From Saccharina japonica (lineage: Eukaryota > Sar > Phaeophyceae > Laminariales > Laminariaceae): a stretch of 64,000 nucleotides of DNA. The translations under genes and the position numbers were made by a program. The stretch is taken from contig MEHQ01000271.1 of assembly GCA_008828725.1 (NCBI GenBank), positions 176,759 to 240,758 of the forward strand. The letters run 5' to 3'. Positions 55,125 through 64,000 of this stretch are shown here, in pieces; the stretch's first letter is position 1, and each line of letters opens with the position of its first letter. The notes beneath the pieces were generated by a model, which saw nothing but the letters and a program-made list of their open reading frames with translations, did not search any database and had not been told where the DNA came from.

Positions 55125-56780
55125 GCTGTATGAACAATGGACAGGCAACGCAGGTCGATCGTGGTTAGATCTTGCCTTACTGGTGTAGTCGAGGTTGGGT
55201 TTGTTCGTTCAACTAGTATGTGCTCCGTTCGCGCGAGAGTGTGATGCTGCCGTATTACGGCGGTATGAGCAGACGGGAAAAACGCAAGAGCGCTAGGATA
55301 TTTACATGCATATACTTTCCAAGCAGTCAGCAGTGTGACCCTTATCATTTTATTAGCGGATAGCTGTAATTGCAAGCGACAATGCACTTTTCTCCCAAGT
55401 ATGTCGAAACCCCTTCCCCTTTGCTCATTACCGCCATATGCCCAGTCGTCTAGTTCTTCCCCCTTTTCACTTCCTTCGCCATTCCTGTTATGACCGTTCC
55501 CTTTCATATGTTTCGCCGGTCACCATCATATCACACCCCCCCAGCAGTCTTACGCGTTAGGCGGGGTTTGTATGTCTAATTTAAAGTTGATTTACACATT
55601 GTTGTTCCTTTTATCTCCCTACCTTGTGGCGTAAGCGTTAACATCGAACGATATAAGGACCGTCTTGATGCAGGCGTCTACGGATTAACCGTGATCGATA
55701 TGTGACGTCTGTATATACTGGAGGTCAAAAACTATTTCCCCGTTTGCCACACATTATGTAATTTGTTTTCCATAACCTGTAAACCCCTCTCAAATCGAGC
55801 GCGTATACTGAACAACCCTGAGTAATTATGCTACGAGAATCACGGAAAAGACGCAGGTATATGCGTGTCTTCACATAGGACAGCACCTATTGCAGCGACC
55901 TAGCCGGGGTGCTACATCGGGTCTAGAAATGCGAGTCAAGCCAATACGGCATGAGGGTCATAGTGGGTCAAGTTGCGGCAAGCGGCCTGCGTGTGCTTGG
56001 TGTGACGGTTGTAAGTATCTACTGCTGTGGTAATCTATGTTTTTTCTTCGGCGACGCTTTGGAGGAACGAGGCGTGGCATTGTCAACCTGAGACTATTTA
56101 AACCAATTGAAATAGCGCTGCTGCAGCAGTGTTGGGTCGGGTTAACTAGGCACGCCAGAGCATACAATTCTAGGAGTTTGTTGATTAGCCATCCGAAGGC
56201 GCGACTCGCAGACCTCTACAGTAGAAGTATTTCACGAGCTCTCTACATATATATAGTGGAATTATTTGGTGTATGGTGGGAATGCCCCTACACCAATCGC
56301 ATATCCTCTATCATGCTATTAATGGCGTCCAGTATACCGCATACTCGTATAATGGAGAGCTAGGATTCGCCTGGCTGACAATGCGTTCCTCGTGATTATC
56401 CCGTAGTCCCGTGATAACTGCGAAATCTCGTTCCCGCACAAACGCGTCCCGCACAAATTCAACTATCCCCTTTCGGCAAACACGTCCCGCTCGAATCAGG
56501 GTATACGGATACAGACGTGGCCATTCTTCTAACCTTGGAGCAACCTTAGCGGTGAGGTACCTTGCGTGAGACCTTGTGAGCGACCTTGCGAGCCCGGCAA
56601 TACCGGTAGATTGGCAAATAATAGCCGCGCAAGATGTATACAAATGAGCACTTTGGGTTCACCCGGTGCACTTGTTCCAACAGTGTCCGTACGAGGTACG
56701 AGGCGTAGTCGCAATTAGTCGTGAAAAACAAATACGAGTCCGATGTTAAATATAAATCCGATTTGATGCTCACTGTACTA
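55125..56780. other. upstream of the beta-helix gene; no other gene seen
   Basis: The 5' flank of the gene should hold its promoter, but I recognise no defined motif. Frames on the minus strand at 55,085-55,507 and 56,311-56,643 are unrecognised. Confidence 0.3.
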
Positions 56781-56784
56781 AAAG

Positions 56785-56832
56785 AAAGACTTCGAATCTC
56801 AAGCCGTGGGTTCGATTCCCCGCATCTCCACA
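56785..56832 (+). other. tRNA-like 3' half (T arm and acceptor)
   Basis: GCCGTGGGTTCGATTCCCCG followed by CATCTCCA has the form of a T arm plus acceptor 3' strand. No matching TGGAGATG acceptor 5' strand lies about 70 bp upstream and no D arm is visible, so this is a tRNA fragment or the remnant of a tRNA-derived SINE, not a functional tRNA gene. Confidence 0.4.
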
Positions 56833-57837
56833 ACATCCCTTTGTATTGTTTCGTGTGTGTTGTCACAACCAAGTAGCACTCCGAGCAAGTTTTTAATTTC
56901 CACCGGGTGATGAGCTTCCAATATGATATTGTTCTCAACAGGCAGATGCTCGTACGGCCAAAAGTACACAAACAAGTAAACGTACGAAACAAAAAGTAAA
57001 AAATAACATTTTCCGGCCTGTGAGAGGATGATTAAATAAACATCAGAAACATTTCTTACTGGAAACGTTGCGCGAAGTGGGGGGGGGGGTGATAAAAAAG
57101 CATCCACGGGTAAACAAATGTGTTTTCCAACTCTTTTGGACTAGGTGCTTGGATATAAGCGTATTCAGATATCTAGGTTAACCATTACAAATACCTATGC
57201 CAGTTCAATATAATCGGCCTTATGTTTATCATCATCCAAACCGGCCTTATATTTATCATCGGACTGGTACGAAGTACGATATATACAAGGCTTTCCTACG
57301 GAGTGGGCATAGTAAGGGCGACGCAAGAAAATCAGGTTACCTCGACAGCAGCAGAGCATCAGCATAATGCACAGCAGCAGCTACAACAATACCAACAGTA
57401 AAAACGACAGCAGCATCTACACTGCGGCATCTTCACCTAAACCGAGGAGTGCGGACGAAGCGACTAGACGAAAAGGAAACTAATGCACGAAACAACTTAA
57501 CCTGGTATTATACGTATTAACTCTAGTTTTTTTGTATGATACTGCCGCCTGCTGGTAAAATATGTACGCACGTACAGCAGTACCTCCTACATTAATACGT
57601 ACTGTTGTTTTATACGTAGATTATAAGGTAGTATAGCTGTCGCCAGGAACTCGCGCAGCAGGATTGTAGTAACTGTCGTCAACTTGTGTGCATTGGTGGG
57701 GAAAAAAACAGGGAAAAACGTCGACGACGTGCCCCGAGAACCCCCTCTGCCCTCCCTTCAGGCGGTACACGCGCATAATGACGCAGGCTGGCAATGAGTA
57801 TATGCTCCACTTGCGTGAGCCCCTGGAGTTCTGGAGG

Positions 57838-59335
57838 AACACCAATAATGAAAATGGCCTGATTTTTGTATGGTGGTGCTGAAATGACTCGGTTTTTATA
57901 TGGTGGGTCTGGAATGACTTGGATTTGAATGGTGGGCCTTAAATGACTTGTTTTTTGTACAGTGGGTTTAAATGAGTTGAACTTTGTACGTATAGGAGGT
58001 TATAAATGACTTCATTTTTGTATCTGGAGTCTGAAATGACTTGAATTTGTACGCTGGGTCTGAAAGGACTTGGTTTTAGTATCAGTGATGAAAATGAATC
58101 GAATTTGAATAGGGAGTCTGAAATTACTTGGTTTTTGTATGGGCGTCTGAAATGACTTGGTTTTTGTATCGTGGTTCTGAAATGACTTGAAATTGTACGA
58201 GGGGTCTGAATTGACTTGATTTTGGTAAAGGGGGTCTTATATGACTTGGAATTGTATGGGGGATCTGAAATGACTGGAAATTGTATGGGGGGTCTGGATT
58301 GACTTGATTTTGGTATGGCGGGTCTGAAATTACTTGAAATTGTTTGGGAGCTCCGAAATTACTTGGTCTTTGTACAGGGGTTGGCAATGGCTCGGTTTTT
58401 GTATAGTGGGTCTGGAAATGACTTGGTTTTTGTATTGTGGTTCTGAAATGACTTGAAATTGTACGAGAGCTCTGAATTGACTTGATTTTGGTATAGGGGG
58501 TCTTATATGACTTGGAATTGTATGGGGGATCTGAAATGACTGGAAATTGTATGGGGGGTCTGGATTGACTTGATTTTGGTATGCTGGGTCTGAAATTACT
58601 TGAACTTGTTTGGGAGGTCCGAAATTACTTGGTATTTGTACAGGGGTTGGCAATGACTCGGTTTTTGTATAGTGGGTCTGGAAATGACTCGGTTTTTGTT
58701 GGAGGGGTCTGAGATGACTTGGCATTGTATGGGGGGTCTAAAATGACTTGATTTTTGTATGTTGGGTTTGAAAGGACTCGGAATTGTATCGGGGGCATAA
58801 AACGACTTGGTTTTTGTATTGTGGTTCTGAAATGACTTGAAATTGTATGGGGGGTCTGGATGGACTTGATTTTAGTGAAGGGGGTCTGAAATGGATTGAA
58901 TTGGTATGGGGGATCTGAAATGACTTGAAATTGTATAGGGGGTCTGGATTGACTTGATTTTGGTATGGTGGGTCTGAAATTACTTGAATTTGTTTGGGAC
59001 GTCTGATACGACTTGGTCTTTGCACAGGAGGTTTGGCAATGACTCGGTTTTTGTATACGAGTAGTGCGTCTGGAAATGACTCGGTTTTTGTTAGAGGGGT
59101 TTGAAATGACTTAGCATTGTATGGGAAGTCTAAAATGACTTGATTTTTGTATGGTGGGTTTGAAAGGACTTGGAATTGTATCGGGGTCTAAAATCGCTTG
59201 GTTTTTGTATTGTGGTTCTGAAATGACTTGAAATTGTATGCGGGGTCTGTATTGACTTGAAATTGTATGGTGGGTCTCAAATGGCTTGATTTTTGTATAG
59301 GGGGTCTGGAATGACTTGATTTTTGTATGGGGAGT
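57838..59335. repeat. 1.5-kb minisatellite, about 34-bp units
   Basis: Imperfect units of the type GTATGGGGGGTCTGAAATGA plus CTTGGTTTTT repeat more than 40 times. Larger blocks also recur: a GTGGTTCTGAAATGACTTG marker appears at 58,171, 58,437, 58,821 and 59,212, so there is higher-order structure. Because the unit is rarely interrupted by stops on the minus strand, long frames arise (P-Y-Q-N-Q-V-x-P-D-P-type peptides). Unit lengths vary from about 30 to 37 bp, which breaks the frame often, so these are not genes. Confidence 0.9.
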
Positions 59336-59400
59336 GAGCAACTCGTCAACGCAAGAGTCCGGGGTTCGAGACCCGCGCACGACTCCCAACTTTGTTTTTT
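59327..59400 (+). mobile_element. tRNA-derived SINE (family 2), copy 1
   Basis: GGGGAGTGAGCAACTCGTC leads into a B box within CCGGGGTTCGAGACCCGCG and then ACGACTCCCAAC, where ACTCCC pairs with the GGGAGT start. The D-arm part is shortened. Its left end directly abuts the minisatellite. Confidence 0.6.
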
Positions 59401-59504
59401 TGTTAGAGAACAACGTAGTTGACAGATAAAAGTGTGAGAGTTGCAGTACGTCTACGATAGAAATAAAGAAAAAAGGGAGGTACACACAACTTGTACGTGT
59501 AGAG

Positions 59505-59745
59505 TAACAGGTGGCACAGTGACTTCTCAACACAAGATTCCGGGGTTCGAGACCCGTGTACCACTCCCAACTTCTTATTTTTATGTTGGAGAACAACGTA
59601 TAGTAGACAGATAAAATTCTGGGAAACTGATGAGTATAGACAAATAAAGTTCTGAGAAACCGATGAAAAGCGCAAAAAAGAAAGTAGTAGACAAAATAAA
59701 ATTATGAGAATTTGATGAAAAGTGCACACAAAATCAATAGTTTAA
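59505..59745 (+). mobile_element. tRNA-derived SINE (family 2), copy 2
   Basis: The A box GGTGGCACAGTGA and the B box GGGTTCGAGACCC are followed by GTACCACTCCCAACTTCTTA. The tail, with a GTTGGAGAACAACGTA block and ACAGATAAAATTCTG-type repeats, resembles sequence after copy 1 (59,400-59,440). Three imperfect tail repeats (AATAAAGTTCTGAGAAACCG-like) follow. RNA polymerase III promoter boxes are better kept here than in copy 1. Confidence 0.7.
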
Positions 59746-60637
59746 TCCAGTAAGAAAACCGCCACGGCTATTTTGCCAGGGGTCCCTATCACGAGAGCCT
59801 TGGTCAAAATTAGAAACTCGCATGTAATAATAATGTGCCAGCCCCAAAGAAAGGCGTTGGCTTTGGGCCTTATTCTATTTTTCGTAGACAATAAAAATGT
59901 ATCACAGCTCCTGGTATACATGTACTACTGCTGTACGAGTAGCCTATAAAAGAAGAGAAAAGCTGAAAACTTGGGCGCATGCCCAGTTTTTTTTATTGTG
60001 ACTAGTGTCGACCATGCAGGCATGCGGTGTTTGCTTGCCGGTAAGCTCACAGGAAAACTATCAATCTCTACTGATCTATCCCCTATAAGATCTCGATCTC
60101 TCCCGATCACCCTCCGATGTTCAAACATAGTTGTTACCCTGTCCGGATCTGTTCGTGGTATGCGGTAGCTTCATACAACAGGGTTTCCGGTCTTGGGGGT
60201 TTCATGTATTGTGGGGTTTCGTATTATGTATCGGGGCATTATTTAGTATGCCTCGTCGATGGAGAGAGGGAGCTGCCCCGAGAGGCAGTCCGTGATGATA
60301 ATGATACGACCCGGGCTTTGATGATAAGATACTGCCCGTATATGTGAGGGTAGAGCGTGACAGAAAGGTACGGCTCACTCCTGTGTGGTGTTTATGATGG
60401 GCCTTTGACGACAGGTACTGGCTCTGCTTGTGTGTGTATATTTGGGTATTTGGTGATACGAGTTATTTATCTACCACCTTCTCCTTGACGACCCACGGGT
60501 ATAGGCACGCGGTGACGAAGAACACGTTATACAGCAAGCGTTCACAAACACGATTATCGGATTGCTTCGGGCCCGGAGGTTGTTGGAGCGCTATACTGTG
60601 CGAGAGGGGAAGTGGTATTGGACGAAAGGCTGAGGAC
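59746..60637. other. 5' region of the next gene; no other feature
   Basis: The frame of the following gene is open upstream to 60,428, but the peptide there (C-W-S-A-I-L-C-E-R-G) lacks the composition of the main protein. I take it as untranslated or intronic sequence. Confidence 0.35.
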
Positions 60638-61879
60638 ATGGCTCTCAGCTTGCAGGAATTCTCGAGGGGTCGTGTTGGTGACGGACAGCAGCAACGACAG
60701 GTCGACGAACTGAGGGTGCAGCTGGCCGCGGCGACCGCTGCTGGAGCAACGTCGAATGCGGTTCTGGGTGCCGTCAGGAACGAAGGGCATGCCCATAGAG
60801 CAGCCAGGAGGTCCTTGGAGACGACGGCGGTGCGCCAAGATCATGAGGTTAGTATTTGGGTTGACCTGGAGAAGAGGCTGGAGCAGGTGGGCCTTCGCAA
60901 CGAGCGATGGGATGTAGGCCTTCGCATTGAGCACGACGCTTCCTGGACTGTGCTGGATGGTCTACCATTCGCGGAGCGTGAAGCATTCTTCTCAAGGATG
61001 GATGCAGAGCATGCGCCGAAAGCAGTCAACGCGGCCGAGCGAACAGGGGCGCAAGAACGCAAAGTTGGGCCCGTCTTCTTTTTCCAGGGGATCGAGAAGG
61101 CAGCAGGAGGAGTCGGGCCCAGATACGAAGACATGATGGAAGTGGACATGCTTCGTGATGCTGGCGTACTGCCTGCGAGAAGTTTGGAGGCGTCTCGACA
61201 GCAGCAGCACGAGGCTGAGGAGGTGGAGCTTCATGTTGCTGAGCCTGCTGCAGAAAAGCTCGCTGAGCCGCTTACCGCGCCCGTACAGCAGCGCAACGAG
61301 GCTGCGGCAGAGGAGCTTGGTGGTGCCGGCGTAACGCCCCCGCCGCTTTCGTCGTTGGTGAAGCCGCAGCAGCTGCGTGGGCACGAGCGGGTGTCGACGC
61401 AGCAGCAATGGGATGGGGCTGGTGTGGGCGGCGGAGTGCCGCAGATTGGTTTGGGCCAGCGTGGCTCGTACCCCTTCGACCCAGAGAAACCAGGGAAACG
61501 GGATGGGCGTGGGGGGGGGTACGGTGATGGACGAGGGGTGGAGCTGGTGGGAGAGGAGACCAGCAGCAGCAGCAGCAGCAGCGGCGACGGAGCGCGATCT
61601 TTCCCATTTGATCCGGGAAAGCAGGCATGTTATATTTTCCAACTTTCTTGTTGGTGGATTGAGTGGATTGGATTTTCTTGGTCTGTTGTTTTGTTTTTGT
61701 GCTTCTCTGTGTCTTGGCCGGCATATTTGAGCAATGACTGCTGTAGTTGTGGTGACCTTGTACCCTGGTATGGTGGATCGCAGCTATGTGTGTGGTTGGA
61801 TGGGAACTGGGTAGGAGAGCGGACGTTCCCGTTCGACCCAGGCAAGTCAACAATTGGCTGGTATGTAGGACTGCTGTAG
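60638..61879 (+). CDS. Unrecognised protein with repeated PFDPGK motif
   Basis: From ATG at 60,638 the frame is open for 413 codons with regular, GC-rich codon use, the best single-frame coding signal in the window. Residues 1-60 begin MALSLQEFSRGRVGDGQQQR and are Gln/Ala-rich and helical. Residues 60-170 hold IWVDLEKRLEQVGL and FSRMDAEHAPKAVNAAERTG; then comes an acidic, Gln/Ala/Glu-rich coiled-coil-like stretch (about 190-235). After that the motif SYPFDPEKPGK, then a Ser run and SFPFDPGKQ, and finally TFPFDPGKS recur. The stretch between the second and third motif (about 61,625-61,815) is Trp/Cys/Phe-rich and looks like an intron (CAG followed by GCATGT; GGGTAG as acceptor), so the true product may skip it. 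The third motif is also followed by GCAAGT. I know no family with this motif and assign no function. Confidence 0.55.
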   Translation: MALSLQEFSRGRVGDGQQQRQVDELRVQLAAATAAGATSNAVLGAVRNEGHAHRAARRSLETTAVRQDHEVSIWVDLEKRLEQVGLRNERWDVGLRIEHDASWTVLDGLPFAEREAFFSRMDAEHAPKAVNAAERTGAQERKVGPVFFFQGIEKAAGGVGPRYEDMMEVDMLRDAGVLPARSLEASRQQQHEAEEVELHVAEPAAEKLAEPLTAPVQQRNEAAAEELGGAGVTPPPLSSLVKPQQLRGHERVSTQQQWDGAGVGGGVPQIGLGQRGSYPFDPEKPGKRDGRGGGYGDGRGVELVGEETSSSSSSSGDGARSFPFDPGKQACYIFQLSCWWIEWIGFSWSVVLFLCFSVSWPAYLSNDCCSCGDLVPWYGGSQLCVWLDGNWVGERTFPFDPGKSTIGWYVGLL

Positions 61880-62300
61880 TTGTGTGATTGTACCCTGGTA
61901 TGATGGGGAACAACTATATTGTGTGTCTTGCTGTTGGAATCGCGGGGGGGGGTTGTGATGCCATGATTCTACAGACAAAGTGCACTGCTGTATGGAACCA
62001 GTTTGTGATGGACTGATTATACAGCAAGCAGCAGTGTATGATAATTTCTGACTGTCTGATTCTACAGCAGTAGTGCATGATTTGTTAGACTGCTGCTGTG
62101 CACTGGTATACCGTATTATATGTGGATGCATGATACCCGTACTGCTGTGTGTTGCTTGAAGCATAACAGGGGGTGGGTTGCCACCTTGATTTCACCCGCA
62201 TGTTTTATAATGTGTTGAGGAAACTACTGCTAATTTTGGCTTGATTCTTCAATGCAGGATCAATGCGTTGGTAAATTACTGCTGATTTAAGCTTGTTTCT
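61880..62300. repeat. Imperfect repeats with CTACAGCAG words
   Basis: GTACCCTGGTATG preceded by CTGCTGTAGTTGTG occurs at about 61,740-61,772 and again at about 61,869-61,900. Downstream, TGATTCTACAG followed by a short spacer and GTGCA recurs three times to 62,080. It may be the intron after the PFDPGK motif. Confidence 0.5.
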
Positions 62301-63761
62301 ACAGCAGTACATGATATTTATGTGTGAAAATCAGTGCTGATGCGTTGTAATGGTAAAAGTTATTTTTTGTGGTCATGGAGTAGAAAGAGCAACCATAAAT
62401 CGGTACTGACGTTGGTTTTATCACTATTGTTGTGTTGGGAAGAATCACGAGAGGCGGTTGATGGCATGATTCTACCCACAGACATAGTGCATAATTATGT
62501 GGTTCGTTATCTAACGATTTGACATGGCTCCTGGCGCTGAAACTAACCACCCGATGCACCCTTTGCTCAACGAGTCAAACTGCACCCTCACTCTGCGGAT
62601 TTATGAGATGTAGTCCATGCCGCGGTGACGTTGAGCCGCGGCGGAAGACAAGCGTCGAGTCCGTGGGGCAGGGAGCAGGAGACGGGGGTTGAGCGCGTGG
62701 GGTTGGGGTAGTTTATTAGCAATGGCCTACAGTAGATTACATTTTTTTGGATCGTTTGTTACAGTAGGAATTAACGAGACGAAATATTTATGACGCTTGG
62801 ATTGTAATATGATTGCATTGGATATACGAGTAGAGTTATATGCACCTGTTATACTGGTATCTGGTATTTGGCATTCTAATTTGCGTACTACGACCTCTGA
62901 AGTACGATGTCAGAATACTAGTATCAACAGCTGTACATTGTCACGTATCTCGGTTATGGCAGTCCATTTATCACGAACTGAGGTATGATTGAGAGACGAT
63001 GCTTTACCTGGTATATCGAGGGCCTAAATGCTTGTTTTGGTAAGAGGATAGTTTAATTAGAACGCTGGATCGAGCAATCAAATTGTACGTGAGTGCACGC
63101 ATACAACGACAACGACGTCCTGTTTGTTTCGTTGTCTACGGTGCTTATTTATCATTGACCGCTGATGTTTCTGGTTTGTGGGTTTGGAATTGAGTTTGGT
63201 TTTGATTTTATGGATGAGGGGTTTTGGAGTCACACTGATATCGCAGCATTTTACTATCAACCATGCGATGAATGTCTTCTCGTCTACCGAGCAGGGGGGA
63301 GATAGTAGTTATACTCGGTAACACGACGAAGACTTGCCATCGCAGATAGTGGAGTCGGGTTATATAATATGTGCATACAGACTATGCACGCAAGGCTACT
63401 GACCGGATGTCTGTCTCTGGTGGAGCAGTTATGCGCGCTGGTGTCTGTGTATGATTTGATTATAGGACGTAGATGTCTAGAGCATGTGTCTAACGGATAG
63501 TTCGAGATTAACACGTACGGTCGGCAGAGCAGCATGCCGACTTTCTCATCAAACTGTTGCATGCTGAGACGTTTCGCTTTGGCCGTGACTCTGTGATGAA
63601 CTTGTGGTGATTTCATCCACTGGTTTGTTTGTTTGTTTGTGTTTCCGGGGGTTTTGGGGCATTCGGTTTTGGGGGATAATAGTAGGAGTTTTCGATGTGC
63701 ATGGGATGTTTTTGGAAAGTACTTGAAGAATTAACGTGCAACTTCAGGAGTTCTTAAAGAA
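62301..63761. other. no gene seen
   Basis: A TTTGTTTG run lies near 63,624-63,640. Frames at 62,299-62,559 and 63,284-63,616 (minus) are unrecognised. Confidence 0.35.
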
Positions 63762-63992
63762 ATGGAGAAAGTGATGGGAGGTACCCATACGTTGAATAAG
63801 GTTAACCCGCCAATAGAGTATGCCGATGGTCTTGATGAATCGCGCCGTACGCTTTGGCTATTGGTTGATTGCGCACAACGTACAGGGGAACCAATTACTG
63901 ATACCTATAGTACTTTTGGATCCAGATGCGAATTGTGGTCTTCTTGTATACTTCCGAGGGGAGTGTCAAGCAGGGGGGCTGCTATGATTTGA
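63762..63992 (+). CDS. Short open frame, unrecognised
   Basis: Seventy-six codons from ATG read MEKVMGGTHTLNKVNPPIEY and on to a stop near the window edge. Composition is ordinary for a protein and the start is preceded by AAGAA, but there is no domain I know. It could be a chance frame or an exon of a gene that continues beyond the window. Confidence 0.2.
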   Translation: MEKVMGGTHTLNKVNPPIEYADGLDESRRTLWLLVDCAQRTGEPITDTYSTFGSRCELWSSCILPRGVSSRGAAMI

Positions 63993-64000
63993 TTTGAGGT

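Noticed and set aside
56785..56832. Functional tRNA gene
   Set aside because: Only the T arm and acceptor 3' strand are present; no D arm or matching 5' acceptor strand.
58124..59596. Minus-strand frames with P-Y-Q-N-Q-V-x-P-D-P repeats
   Set aside because: They are translations of the 34-bp minisatellite; unit lengths vary and shift the frame.
60428..60637. Extending the PFDPGK protein to the upstream ATG at 60,428
   Set aside because: The added 70 residues differ in composition from the rest and the later ATG at 60,638 starts the Ala/Gln/Leu-rich, regularly coded part.

Overview
This window is nuclear DNA of a eukaryote. Genes are few and split by long introns. Splice sites are GT-AG, there are no operons or ribosome-binding sites, and most of the sequence is repeats and remains of mobile DNA. 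The best guess is a brown alga or a close stramenopile. The reasons are: a nuclear copy of the plastid gene syfB (pheT), which is kept in plastids of red-algal ancestry; reverse-transcriptase remains of a kind I associate with brown algae; exported beta-helix genes built from small phase-1 exons; interstitial CCCTAA repeats; and many CAG/CTG and GTAC words. The assignment is inference, since no search could be run.

Genes. (1) On the minus strand, 25,795-40,887 holds a dynamin-family GTPase gene in at least four phase-0 exons, with one intron of about 11 kb. It carries two apparent lesions: a Pro in place of the P-loop Ser/Thr, and an in-frame TAG after codon 8. (2) Two loci on the minus strand encode a secreted right-handed beta-helix (pectin-lyase-fold) family. 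One starts at 55,124 and has a further family exon near 48.4 kb; the other has exons near 19.7, 17.6 and 14.7 kb. (3) On the plus strand, about 60.6-61.9 kb encodes an unrecognised protein with a PFDPGK-type motif near its C terminus. (4) A piece of plastid syfB at 21.1-21.5 kb lies directly against the 3' end of a decayed LINE-like element (21.5-22.2 kb).

Repeats fill most of the rest. There is a miniature inverted-repeat (MITE) family with an ACGCATGCTACGATAGAGG-type end and 6-bp target duplications, with seven copies seen and one pre-insertion site preserved in the window. There are two tRNA-derived SINE families, a 160-bp fold-back element with a 9-bp target duplication, an element flanked by TTAA, and an 895-bp element flanked by TAA. 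A 1.5-kb minisatellite lies at 57.8-59.3 kb, and a segmental duplication joins 6.4-7.1 kb to 9.6-10.2 kb.

The most unusual feature is a set of 'word islands'. Each is 0.25-3 kb of DNA filled with irregularly spaced copies of one short word, usually self-complementary: TACTCGGAGTA, AATCGATT, GATATATC, GTTAAC/TAACA, CAATTG, CCATGG, and the non-palindromic GGTGCGGTT. Several are bounded by terminal inverted repeats and occur as full-length copies elsewhere, so at least some are mobile elements. Long stretches (for example 7.4-9.6, 12.2-14.6, 15-17.4, 48.5-52.6 and 62.3-63.7 kb) show no recognisable gene.
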